64,000 bases of DNA from Hirundichthys speculiger (taxonomy: Eukaryota > Chordata > Actinopteri > Beloniformes > Exocoetidae). Under the pieces are notes generated by a model. It was not told the DNA's origin, searched no databases, and was given only the letters and a program-made list of their open reading frames with translations. Of this stretch, positions 11,465 to 21,416 are shown piece by piece. Each line of letters begins with the position of its first letter. The stretch's first letter is position 1. The stretch spans positions 19,321 to 83,320 of the forward strand of contig JAGFBZ010001888.1 in assembly GCA_018398805.1 (NCBI GenBank). The letters run 5' to 3'. The position numbers were made by a program, and so were the translations under genes.

Positions 11465-12222
11465 ATGGATGGATGGGCTCGTTTGATAGGTCGTTGCCCA
11501 GACGACGCCTGGCATGGAGGCTACTCACTGCTGCTCCGGGGACTTATCTCTGCTACGCTGGACGTTGGACGCTGGACGCTCCAGTTTTGTGGTGATCTGC
11601 GGTCAGATGTCTACATACTGTCTGCAGGGGGCGGATCAGTCCTCTTGTGGCTGGTGCAGACCTGCTGCCGCGGACATGGGACGGTGTTGCTGGAGGCTGG
11701 TTCGGGAAAGCTAAGTAGCCCTGAACTGTTACCCGCGGCAACCACCACCACTGGATCCGGGCTGCAGCGTCACGGAGCCGGGACGGGAGCCCCCGACATA
11801 GCAGCAGTGGCATGCTGCCCCCGTCTACGCCGGATGGGTCAGCTGACCTGGCAGGGGCCGTCTGGTGACCTGGTGGGGCCCAGCACCACCAGGGGAGACA
11901 ACAACGGCCTGGTCCGGTCCGCATGATGAACCCGGGCTCTGGGATGGTCGGCTCCGTCGCTCGCCGGACTGAATGGAGCTCAGTCTTCCCAGAGGAGACG
12001 GTTTGGTTCATCTGTGTTTCCTCCTCTGACCTGGAGATATCTCACTTGTCATAATTATGGAGATATACTGGTTTTAACAGCTGTTAACTGTTTTAACGGC
12101 TGTTAACGGCTGTTATCTGGAGTTAGCACTTGGACCACGGGACGGGGCATGAAAAGAAACCTGAATTTCCCCCTTGGGGGATTAATAAAGTATTTTTGAA
12201 TTGAATATAATTGAATTGAATT
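11465..12222 (+). mobile_element. GC-rich retroposon with LINE-like 3' tail
   Basis: A CpG-rich body of about 550 bp (unlike its AT-rich surroundings) is followed by a 3' end with CCTGAATTTCCCCCTTGGGG, ATTAATAAAGTA and a (TTGAA)n tail ending near 12222. Such tails mark elements copied by L2-like reverse transcriptases, which prime on the 3' repeat. Open frames in the body (11465-11926, 11553-12011) lie on both strands and lack reverse-transcriptase motifs, so I do not call them genes. The element could be a 5'-region-containing deletion derivative of a LINE or a SINE-like unit. The 5' limit is a guess based on the composition change. Confidence 0.55.
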
Positions 12223-12675
12223 AACTGCATCTGTTAATTCCCTGACCTGCCATCTCTGATTAGCTGACTCCAACCTCTCCTGACCCCTGTGACCAGGACC
12301 AAGAACTCAATTTTTGGAGACCAAGTCTTCATCGCCGCTGCCCCAACCCTCTGAAATTCCCTTCCACAACACATCAGAAACTGTGACTCACTGCAGTCTC
12401 ATTTGTGTTATTTTACCTGACTTGTTCTCTTTTCTCTTGCTGTACTATAAGTAGCTTTGAGTGTCCTGAAAAGTGATGTATGAATTTGATGTGTAATATT
12501 ATTGTTAAATCGGTAGGTAATTTATTCTTCTGTGTCTAATTGACCTTCCACCGTAGTCCAACATGCAATGTAACGTAGTTGGTTGACACGGACCACAGCA
12601 ACTGTGATTGGTCCACTTTGTAGCAGTTTCCTCCTACATATTCTCTCCTATGACTACCTCTTCACTATTTTCAAA

Positions 12676-12677
<2 letters not shown>
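12223..12677. other. No recognisable feature
   Basis: No gene or repeat end identified between the retroposon tail and the (TA)n tract. Confidence 0.35.

Positions 12678-12736
<59 letters not shown>
12678..12736. repeat. (TA)n microsatellite
   Basis: About 58 bp of alternating A and T, followed by CAGTATATAT. Confidence 0.95.
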
Positions 12737-12739
<3 letters not shown>

Positions 12740-12793
12740 TATATATTGCTACGATTTCAGGAACAACTGTTCAGTATTTATCAGCTGCAATTT

Positions 12794-13740
12794 CATACCT
12801 GTCAGGTATCCCGTTTTGGCTGGGAAAGTCCCGTATTTTACTCTTCTCTCCCACCGTCCTCCCGTATTAGTATTTTACCGAAAGTCTCCCGTATTTTAAC
12901 CTGCGTTATTTTAACCTGCGGGTGGAGTAAAAAATAAAAAACATTCCCAATCTGAGATCGGTCACTTGCCTCACAATAACTGCCACAGCAGCAGCTACTA
13001 CAGGTTCTGTAGGTGGTAGTTATCGCGAGGTTAGTGTGTGGCATCCGATGAGTGACAGCACGCAAAGAAAAAAAAGATTGTTACAGAGAATAGGATGTCG
13101 TTAGACAATAGAACTGTTTGCGCTCTTCTCTCATGTAAAATAAACTACTCTGGACCAGTCCAGAAAAACACTCCTTCCAAAACAGTCATAAAGAATTCAG
13201 TCTGCAACAAATGAGTACAACAACTTATTAAAAGAGTAAAGAAAAGTCACATGAAGTGAGATGAAAAACTGTAAAGGAGGGCAACATTAAATGAAAACAA
13301 TGTGTGGAATGAAAATCAAATGTAAATGTAAATACAAACAATGTGAAATGAACAAAAAATATGCAAATCCCTTCAAATAAATACTCTTCATATATACCCC
13401 CTTTGTGTTTTCATTTAGGCTATAATGAATGTTCACATTATGTCAATGTGGCTTTATGCACAGCTGCACTACTTGCTGATCTTTAGCCAGCTGCTTTGCT
13501 TCCTGTGTGCCATTAATTGACAAACTGATTAATCCAGGTGTGTCTGACCTCACAGCAATGGTCAGGCACACCTGGATTGATCAGTTTGTCCAATAATGGC
13601 ACACAGGAAACAAAAGAGCTGGCCGAAGTTCAGGAAGAAGTGTAGCTATGATTTTAGCTTTTCTGTACACCAAAAACGTATGCTCGTGGCGGGCTTTAGA
13701 AGATTTCCTTTATTTTCAAATCCAAAACTTGACAGGTATG
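12794..13740. mobile_element. Candidate DNA transposon, non-autonomous
   Basis: The left end starts CATACCTGTCAGGTATCCCG. The right end ends TTGACAGGTATG, its inverted counterpart, giving 11 matching bases plus a nearby CCGTTTTGG / CCAAAA pair. Repeated CCCGTATTTTA motifs occupy the left 100 bp. If the true ends are CCTGTCA...TGACAGG, the flanks are TA on both sides, which would fit a TA-target element, but this is weak. The centre holds a long hairpin (13465-13648) that may be a separate insertion. Confidence 0.45.
13465..13648. repeat. Long inverted repeat (hairpin)
   Basis: The left arm ends at 13549 and the right arm starts at 13560, with a 10-bp loop (TCACAGCAAT). The inner 50 bp of each arm are about 90% complementary by eye, sharing CCAGGTGTG and ACACCTGG, CAAACTGAT and ATCAGTTTG, and CCTGTGTGCCATTA and TAATGGCACACAGG. 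Outer parts are more diverged (CCAGCTG against GAGCTGGCC). It may be a foldback MITE or, if transcribed, a long stem-loop RNA. Confidence 0.7.
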
Positions 13741-14049
13741 TGCATCTTGCATATCTGTTCCATCTCAGTCACTGAGGAAAATGGCAGAATGAAGCTATGA
13801 ATGAAGCTAGCAGAAGAAACGCGCTACAGCGCTGAATAAGAGAACCAACCCTGCTCAGTAGGATTTGACAACGTAATTACAGAATGATACAAACACAACA
13901 ACACACAAGTAAAAACGCAGACGGACGAGGATAAACTACAACTGAGTGCTGAGTAAGGATTTGTGATATTAACATGAGCAAGACTGGAGTAGCAGAAAAA
14001 GTATGTTCGAGTGATACAGGACATGCGTGAGAGCAGTGACAGCAGGGGT

Positions 14050-14420
14050 TTCAGGTGGAAGTGAGACTGCATCAAGGATCGGCCCCATGATGATGGACAG
14101 GTTGACGGATAAGGACAGGACTCTCTGTAGACAATTATGTCAGCAGATGATGTTGTGATCTGTGGTGAGACCTGGGATCAGGTGGAAGAAAACCTGGGGA
14201 GGTGTACATATGCACTAGAGAGATGAACAAAGGTCAGAATACACAAGACGCAAAGCAGGCAGAATGTTGAAACTGCAAGAAGTCAAGGTGAAGAGTTTTA
14301 AAAGTTTGTGTTCAACTGTGAAGAGCAACGGGTCGGGGAGTGTAAGAAAGAGGTGAAAAGGAGAGTGCAGGCAGGGTTGAGTGGGTGGAGAAAAAGTGTT
14401 ATTCGTGATGGAAGAGGAGC
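14050..14420 (+). pseudogene. RTE-like LINE reverse transcriptase relic
   Basis: In the plus-strand frame beginning near 14137 the sequence reads MSADDVVICGETWDQVEENL, which resembles the reverse-transcriptase catalytic box of RTE-type LINEs (F-A-D-D-I-V-I-C followed by EQVEENL). Further matches after frame changes are LQEVKVKSFKSL and STVKSNG, then KEVKRRVQAGLSGWRK at about 14352-14400. The first residue before ADD is Ser rather than Phe or Tyr. Stops and at least two frame changes show that it is dead. It is only the palm/thumb part of a much longer ORF. Confidence 0.65.
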
Positions 14421-15515
14421 ACTGAGGTTAAAGCGAAAGCTTTGTAATGCAGTGGAGCAAAGACCAGCCTTTCTCCATCGCAGTGTTGATTCACTGCAGT
14501 TCTGTAAAGCAGGCTGATTCTGAAACAAAGTTTAAGGTTTAGCATGTTGTGATCGCATGGTGCAGAAACACAAATAATCTCAAGTGATCACACTGTCATT
14601 GCGTGACATATTACGGACATGCAGGAGCGTTTCTTCAGGAACATGACAAATCTTGAAAAAGACATGGCAGGAAGCTGAGACAACAACAAAACCAAGCAAC
14701 TGCTGGAGTCTCGTGGCCTTCCTCGGATTCCTCAGATAATTAGTGACCCTTTAAAAGCACGGAGTCATCTACGGTAAAATTGATTAAAAGCTCCACAAAA
14801 GAGGCATCTACAGAAAGAAATCACAAGGGATTATTATATTTAAATCTCTTATGATTACTGATGCCATTTATTTTCAATTAAACTACTGTAGCGGCGCTGG
14901 GCCAAGGAGCTGGGGTTATTTTGAGATCTGCTGTACCGTTCGGGGCAACAAATGTCAGTTCCTGGAGCTGTTGTGAGCAGTTTGGGTATCAAATCTTGAA
15001 TGCGACAGAGAGGTGACAAGAAGTGATTCAACTGAGGATGAAGAAGCAGGCTCCCGGGCCTAAAGTGTCCCGTTTAGTACAAAGATGAATAGTGTGTTAC
15101 CATCATTACTTTAATGGTACTTAAAGTCCTGTCTGGACAGTACCATGTTATCTCTGCCCCTGTGATGAACAGGCCAGTGGCTACGAAGTAAGACACCTTA
15201 CTCCTCCATTCCCTCCACTGCCTTGGGGGTCCACCTTAGGTGAAAATGAGCACAACTTCGGCCCATGCAAGTGCATCTATTGGCAGAATTGATTGTTCAT
15301 AAGGGCAAGAGCTCTCGTGGTCATTTTAAAGATGTTTACCACCTGCTACTCCATGATAATAACCATTCCTGGTTGTGAAGGGAAGTGATGCAGGTTGTTT
15401 GTTTTCTGGGCCAACCACAATCAAGCTGATTGTGGTTCCAACAATCAGAGGAATTTGACATGTTGAGTTCATTAACATGAAATGTTGAAAACATTGTTAA
15501 CGTGTTAAAATGTGT
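14421..15515. other. No recognisable gene; one small palindrome
   Basis: Only a perfect 11-bp-arm palindrome at 15413-15437 (AACCACAATCA, 3-base loop, TGATTGTGGTT) stands out. Confidence 0.4.
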
Positions 15516-15735
15516 TTAGCACTAGAACCGCCAACATTCCAGACTTCCTAGAACAGCCAAGGGTGGTCATTTTGACCCCATTGCTGCAATAGCGTCAGTG
15601 ATGCTTAGATGTAATTTCTAAAAGTTGTGGCATGGCTAAATCCTAAATAATTCTGAAATAATAATGGACACTTATCAAAATAAGTGTTTAAAATGTATAT
15701 TTTTGTGAGCTTTTTCTAGGTGGCCGAACGCTGCG

Positions 15736-15756
15736 CTCTCTCTCTCTCTCTCTCTC
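15736..15756. repeat. (TC)n microsatellite
   Basis: Ten or so CT dinucleotides within the TTAA-site element. Confidence 0.9.
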
Positions 15757-16179
15757 AGCCACACAAATAAATACATCGGTACGTTCATCAACAAACTGTA
15801 GGAGCTGTTTGTTAACACAACCATGAAAACAACAGAAATTGAATGACAGATTTCAGATGTTAATAACAGATATTTTAATAATTTTGGAAAAACAGATTAA
15901 CGCTCCGCGCTCCCCCTCACGCACACATTTACTCCATTCCCAGCCCTCCTCTTATCACCGGTGCGCCTCCGCCACCTTACAGTCACTGATGTGCTGTAGC
16001 ATCACTTGGTCTATCAAGCACATGAACGTGCTCATTGGCTCGTCAATGTTGTGACGCAGGTATGGAGTTGGACCGCCTCTCTCCACTGGGACATTTTTAG
16101 ACTGGACTCTCCCAGCCCGCAGTCCCAACTTTATGGGTCTCCAAACGGTTCCGTCTTTGGCCGTCTCATGTAGCTGAGA

Positions 16180-17372
16180 ACATGAGTTCACAAACAAAAG
16201 TTTACGAACTAGTTCATATCTTTTCACGAACGTGAACTGAGGGCGTTCACTTTCCCCTTCACGAGCGTGGGGTGTGAACGAGTTCATTTGGGCAGTTGTG
16301 AACGACGCTCTTTCAAAGTTCACGCACGGTCAAACTCGTTCCAGGTTTCCAGCGAACCCCATTTAAAATCCACCACAAACGAGCCTGATATGTATCTGAG
16401 GAAATCAATCAAACATGGCAACACGGCTGTCACTTCTGTCACGCTAACAATTACGTCATCAAACGTTTAAAACAAGCAGGAAGATGAAAGCTGCAGTTAC
16501 CCAGAGCTGGAGGAGACCCCCGACTGCTGGGGGGATTGAAATATTGAAATGGGGGGAAAAAAACATTTGCACCTTAAGGACCTGTTTTTGTCTTATAATA
16601 AAGACCATTTGGCAGCAAGTTTTTCCTCATATTTTTAATCTACTGTAGAGCAGTGATTCCCAAAGTGTGGGCTGCCGCCCCCTGGTGGGCCGTTGTGGTA
16701 CTGCAGGTGGGCCGTGAGAGGTCATTAAAATTAAAGAAATGTGTTTTAAATCCTTGATCTTTTTTAAATATGTTTTTAATTACTGTAAAATATTCATGAC
16801 ATAATTAAAAAACATTAAGAAGTAATAAAACAAACCAGTTAAGTGTTATTCTACTGTCATCTTAACTTAATCTGACAAGTGTCACCTTATTTGTTGACCC
16901 CTTACATTAATATCAGATCATGGTTCCTTGTTCTGTGTGTTGATCACAGTTGTGATTAAAGGTTTCGGTGGCTGCAGAGATTTTTCACATTTCAAATTGG
17001 GCCTTGGTATTCTAAAGTTTGGGAATGGCTGCTGTAGAGAGAAGCTGAAATGGAAATGACAGTTTTACATGGGCTGTCCCTTCAATGCTAATGTGAACCC
17101 TGGTTGGTTCAGGATTCAGAATTGGACCAATAGTTTTCAACAGATAAAATGGATAAAATAATTGCCATTTGTGGTGGTGTAGTATATGGGCAGTGGCAAT
17201 CATTTTGACAAATAATTGCTCGCAGCAACATTAAAAAATAATTTTTTAAAAAATAACTAAAAATGAACTATTTAGTTCGTTTTTTGAAATGGTGAACTGA
17301 AGTAATTCATTTTAATTTCTGTGAACTATGAACTTAACTAGTTCGTGTAGAAAGTGAACTTGCCCAACACTG
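16180..17372. mobile_element. GTTCAC/GTGAAC-rich DNA element, right end only
   Basis: The right terminus at 17372 reads, in reverse complement, CAGTGTTGGGCAAGTTCAC, an end I associate with common vertebrate DNA transposons. Both flanks of the region are full of GAACTAGTTC-like palindromes (for example ACGAACTAGTTCAT near 16205, ACTAGTTCGT near 17340). No matching left terminus was found, so the left limit is only where the motif density starts. The interior is split by the hAT MITE at 16651-17031. Confidence 0.45.
16651..17031. mobile_element. hAT-type MITE (381 bp) with 8-bp TSD
   Basis: Perfect 8-bp target duplication CTGTAGAG at 16643-16650 and 17032-17039. The left end begins CAGTGATTCCCAAAGTGTGGG. 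The reverse complement of the right end begins CAGCCATTCCCAAACTTT. This matches the typical hAT terminus CAGNGNTTCCCAAA. There is no transposase. It sits inside the TTAA-site element at 15520-18057, so it is younger than that insertion. Confidence 0.9.
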
Positions 17373-17498
17373 GGGTTAGGGTTAGGGGGGTTAGGGTTGG
17401 GGTTAGCGTTACCCTGACTTCTGAATTTACCTGTCAGAGTATTTCCATGAGCCCCCACTGTGGGGTGACCCCTCACTTATAGAAGCCGGGGGCCTTTT

Positions 17499-17669
17499 TC
17501 ATAAATTGGGCTCCTCATCCTCAGTTGATGTCTCATCACCTGATAAAATTGACGGGTCATCGGTCCCCCCCGATTCCTCCTCACTCACATCTACCATTAT
17601 TTCCAATCTTTCTGACTCTCCCTCACTCAAATCCTGGTACAACAGCCAGGCTGTAGTTTTTTGTTGGGT
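17499..17669 (-). pseudogene. Acidic fragment, possible piggyBac transposase N-terminus
   Basis: A 56-codon stop-to-stop minus-strand frame rich in Glu, Asp and Ser contains SEEESGGTDDPSILSGDE. Acidic low-complexity N-termini are usual in piggyBac-family transposases, and the fragment lies inside an element with TTAA-type flanks. No DDD catalytic core is visible, so this is inference only. It could also be a chance frame. Confidence 0.3.
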
Positions 17670-18061
17670 TCATATCTTAAATTTTGCTGTTTGTTTGAAA
17701 GATATAGTGATGACAATAGTTGTCAAAGACTGATCACACCACAAAGTTTGAGCATTGCTAAGCAACAGGGAGTAGCGGGAGGGGAGTTGCGCAAAAAGTG
17801 ACAGCTGTATACAGCGTTAATATGAGGGGGTAAAAATGATCCCCTCAGCGGTTCTAGGTATAAATAGTCATATTCATTTTTCTTTTCATCACCACACTCA
17901 CCAAAAGCCACTGAATGATATGATATGACTGAATGATAATAATAAATCCATTTTAGGAAAAGTCATGAACTTACAGATGTAGGGGTTTCATTTTAACAGA
18001 AATACAAGCATTTGAAAATGCTAAGGGGTAAAAATGACTCCCTTGGCGGTTCTAGTGTTAA

Positions 18062-18838
18062 CCAACAGGAGGAGTCGTGTGCGTTCATGAGCGACTGGAT
18101 CCTTCCATCGGGAGGACTCCAGGAAATCAACCCATCAAAAAAATTTGATTTCCCTCTTTGTGATTCTTAGCTTCTGACATTGTGAAATTATTTCAGGTCT
18201 TTCGTGTTATGTTGGATACAAAACTAGAAACTAAAACAAGTGTCAAATAGTTGAGATGATTGTGTTAATATTTTGACAGAATAAAGTCAAGCTTTTAGCT
18301 TCAGCAATTAGAGTTTGGATGAACAACTGCAACTTTATGTGCATAACTACTTTAATTTCCCTTGATGGACACAGAAATGTGGCATATAATTATGTAATAC
18401 AATTATCAGGCTCATTACCTGTGCCTCTGCTGTCTTTCTTCACATCTTGAGGCCCCTGATAAATTGCAACCTTCAGTGGAACCTATAGTCTCTGACAGTA
18501 TGCATATTAATTGTATGGTGATGAGAAAGAATACAAAAGCATTATTTGTCATTTTAATGGCCTTTCCTTTATTTATGAAATCACAAAAAAAAGGAACTGA
18601 CACAGAAACCTAAATAGGAGAGATTTGAAATTGAATTTGTTTGCATTGCATTATATTGGGGAGCACGTTGCTTCAGTTGCATCCATGCTGTGAAGCAGAT
18701 CGATGTGCTCCTACTGCAGACACAACCGGTGTTTTCACACCTGAGAATGAGCACAGTCACAGCTCTTCTGTCTGGCGCCTTATTGATGACAAATCAGCAT
18801 GGCTCAGAGAGGATCAGCATCCTGGAAATGTCAAAAGT
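18062..18838. other. No recognisable feature
   Basis: AT-rich spacer between the TTAA-site element and the antisense L2 copy. Confidence 0.4.
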
Positions 18839-18957
18839 GTCAATTCAATTCAATTCAATTCAATTTTATTTGTATAGCGTCTGTTACAACATCAATTGTC
18901 TCTAAGCAGTTTACAGAGACCCAGATCATGACCCCCGAGCAAATATCATTAACTTAA

Positions 18958-19362
18958 AGGTGGAGTAGGTGTTGTTTTTTGCAACACTTTTTACAATATT
19001 GCCTGAAAACCTTTTCACATTCCCATTGCACCCACTGAAATAAAATGTTTGCAAAAAAAAATGAAACATTTTGGTCCGGTCTAGAGGGTATAATCAGAGA
19101 AAAACTCTGACCAATCAAAATAGTGATCATCACTATTTTGATTGGCTGCATAATACGTCCATCAAATATCAATGCACTCCCACCCACCCCTCCCTCCCTC
19201 CCTGTGGTTCATGTAGTCGTGAATCGTGTGAAGGCGTGGTTTCGAGGGGTGAGCTGAAGAGGAGGAGGCGGAGCCTTTGGGAGGAGGGAGGGAGTGTATA
19301 TTTTCAAAATCTCACTTGAGTTGGATTGCTGGAACCATTTTCAAACAACACCTACACCACCT
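18958..19362. mobile_element. TTAA-site MITE (405 bp) inside the L2 3' UTR
   Basis: Ends AGGTGGAGTAGGTGTTGTT (left) and, in reverse complement, AGGTGGTGTAGGTGTTGTT (right): 18 of 19 match. They are flanked by TTAA at 18954-18957 and 19363-19366. The L2 sequences on the two sides join without gap or overlap relative to the L2-derived copy near 21300 once one TTAA is removed. TTAA is the piggyBac target, but the terminal bases AGGTGG are not the usual piggyBac CCYT, so the superfamily is uncertain. No coding capacity. Confidence 0.85.
19111..19145. repeat. Perfect 17-bp-arm palindrome
   Basis: CCAATCAAAATAGTGAT, one central C, then its exact reverse complement. It lies in the middle of the TTAA-site MITE and contains a CCAAT box on both strands. 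It could extrude as a cruciform. Confidence 0.95.
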
Positions 19363-20343
19363 TTAATTTATAATATTAAATCCAATCAATGATAATGGCA
19401 AGTAAAAAACTCCCACAGAGGGAGAAAAAAACCTTTCAGCCAAACAGTGGCAAGAAAAAAACTCCACTTTAAGAGGAAGAAACCTTGAGCAGGACCTGGA
19501 TCATATGGGGGTGATGAAGACAAGTCGGGTAAAGAAAGAAAAGAGGGGAGACAGGACAGAGAGAGGAGAGCACACAAATGACTGAATACAACGACCATAT
19601 AAACATAAATATAAACAGATGGAGGTAGCAGCACTGGGAGGAGATGGCCAGAGGACCAGGTCGCCGATCACCACGCCAGTCGGCACCCAAACACAAGTGG
19701 AGGAGAACCCCGGGATGGACAGAGGATGGAACTGCAAGTCCATCCTTGCCTAACCCTAACCCTAAACCCAGGAAACTCTAGCCTGCAAATACACAGAGAA
19801 ATAAAGGGGGGGGGGGGCAAAACAGCACAACAAACCACAGGAAAACAAAGAATATGGAGCACAGCTACAGTAACAAGGTGCTCCCAAGTAATTATGAATG
19901 AGCTGGAGTGGGAGGAAGGGAGGAGGAAAGGGAAGGAAAAGGAGAAAAGCAGTGGAGACTCCACTCAGCAGATCATGTTGGTGTCCCCCTACAGCGTAGG
20001 CCTATAGCAGCATAGCTATGATGAACCTGTGATTAAGACGAGCTACTCTAGTCTGAGCTCCTACAACTATGGCTATAACTATTAGCCCTTATACACTATA
20101 GCAGGGATCATTAAATGGCGGACCTCGGTCCGGATCCGGACCAAGTAAAGGTTTGTCCGGACCAGTAATCAGTGCCACATAAATACCTCAAAATACATAG
20201 CTCAAATTTTTTCCCAGTGCCCGGGGAAAACCGTGAGCGCAGGTAAAACTAGTCATTTGCGGCAATCACCCACCGTTTACGGCGACAGCTCTGAGAGCCA
20301 CTGAAATTCGTTTACTTCAGAAACAAACGAGAGAGAAGAAGAC

Positions 20344-20600
20344 ATGGCATGCTCGAAGGTGTATAAGGTTTGTGCTGAAAATCGACATTTCAAAACTGAG
20401 TGGACGAACGAGTATGAGTTTATCGTTCCTACCGGCAGTGGTAAACCGTTGTTGTAAACTGCTGTGAAACAGTGGCATTAATCAAACGCGGGAATATCAA
20501 ACGCCACTACGAGACCAAACACAAGTTTTTTTTGACGAAATCATTCCACCAAAGTCTGAAGAGAGAGCGCGCGAAATCAACGAGCTTCGGGCCCAGTGCA
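20344..20600 (+). pseudogene. hAT transposase N-terminal zinc-finger relic
   Basis: From the ATG at 20344 the frame reads ...ENRHFKTEWTNEYEFIVPTG..., then after stops and a frame change IKRGNIKRHYETKHK. This matches the N-terminal C2H2/BED-type finger of Charlie-type hAT transposases, in which W-x3-Y-x-F precedes the cysteines and N-x2-R-H-x2-x-K-H follows. The in-frame stops and the absence of the RNase-H-like core show a dead fragment. It lies 242 bp inside the left hAT terminus, where a transposase start would be expected. Confidence 0.7.
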
Positions 20601-20882
20601 ACAGTGTTACATGGTAAACTAGAAAAGCTCTGGGAGAGCGCCGACCTCCACCGAGGGCAACAATTATTGAAAATTTGAAAGTGATCCAGAATCCAGGATT
20701 TCTTCCGGATCACATCCAAAATTAAATCAGTTCTTCCTTTTCACATTTCCGATAACTCCTGAAAATTTAATCAAAATCTATCCACAACTTTTTGAGTTAT
20801 CTTGAACACAGACAGAAAGATAAACGCCAGCATAAACAACCTCCCTGGTGCAGGTAATGACCTCATTATTCTTGTGAGGTAG

Positions 20883-20954
20883 GCGTTGGTGGTATAGTCG
20901 TTAGCATAGCTGCCCTCTAAGCAGTTGATCCAGGTTCAATTCCCGGCCAACGCA
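20883..20954 (+). tRNA. tRNA-Gly-like sequence (pseudogene or SINE head), anticodon position TCT
   Basis: Seventy-two bases fold as a tRNA: a perfect 7-bp acceptor stem (GCGTTGG / CCAACGC), a D arm with the A-box-like TGGTATAGTCG, an anticodon arm, and a T arm with B box GGTTCAATTCC. I recognise it as close to vertebrate tRNA-Gly (UCC). The anticodon loop reads CCTCTAA, giving TCT where the gene has TCC. The T stem has one A-C mismatch. It is fused without gap to an L2 3' UTR, so it is more likely a retroposed SINE head or tRNA pseudogene than a working tRNA gene. Confidence 0.75.
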
Positions 20955-21416
20955 GACTGAGTTTCATGCTGATTTGCAGTTCTATCCTCTGGTCATCCCT
21001 CCTCCACTTGTGTTTGGGGAGGTGATTGGCAACCTGGTCCTCTAGCCATCTCATCCCAGTGCTGCTACTTCCATCTATTTATGTTTATTTAGTCATTTGT
21101 GTGCCATCCTCTCTCTGTCCTGTCTCTCCCCTCTTTTCTTTCTCTAGCCGGCTGGTCTTCATCAGGAAGGTCCCCCATATGATCCAGGTCCTGCTCAAGG
21201 TTTCTTCCTCTTAAAGTGGAGTTTTTTCTTGCCACTGTTTGGCTTAAAGGTTGCCTCTGTGGGAGTTTTTTACTTGCCATTATCATTGATTGGATTTAAT
21301 ATTATAATTTTAGTTAATGATATTTGCTCGGGAGTCATGCTCTGGGTCTCTGTAAAGCACCTAGAGACAATTGACATTGTAACAGACGCTATACAAATAA
21401 AATTGAATTGAACTTG
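20883..21416 (+). mobile_element. tRNA-headed retroposon with L2 3' tail
   Basis: The tRNA-Gly-like head (20883-20954) is followed at once by about 460 bp matching the L2 3' UTR (compare 59875-60400), ending with the TGTAAAG / ACGCTATACAAATAAAATTG motif and a (TTGAA)n tail. This is the architecture of a tRNA-derived SINE that recruits L2 reverse transcriptase, or a single template-switch chimera. It is oriented opposite to the surrounding L2 copy. No convincing target duplication was found around it. Confidence 0.7.

Larger units (their letters stand above)
15520..18057 (-). mobile_element. TTAA-site (piggyBac-like) transposon, composite
   Basis: The left end reads CACTAGAACCGCCAA and the right end, in reverse complement, CACTAGAACCGCCAAGGG. 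The right flank is TTAA (18058-18061) and the left flank is TTAG (15516-15519), a one-base change from TTAA. Both ends continue into a TCATTTTGACCCC / TCATTTTTACCCC block. The left end holds a 26-bp near-duplication of its own terminus (a second GAACAGCCAAGGG). A further copy of the right subterminal block lies inside at 17825-17858. A minus-strand acidic fragment at 17499-17669 may be the transposase N-terminus. A hAT MITE (16651-17031) and a GAAC/GTTC-rich element end have accumulated inside. Confidence 0.65.

Noticed and set aside
11465..12011. Two GC-rich frames (154 and 152 codons) on opposite strands
   Set aside because: They are open because of high GC content. No domain, and they lie inside a retroposon body.
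20883..20954. Functional tRNA-Arg (TCT) gene
   Set aside because: The body is that of tRNA-Gly, the T stem has a mismatch, and the 3' side runs straight into L2 sequence without a pol III terminator.
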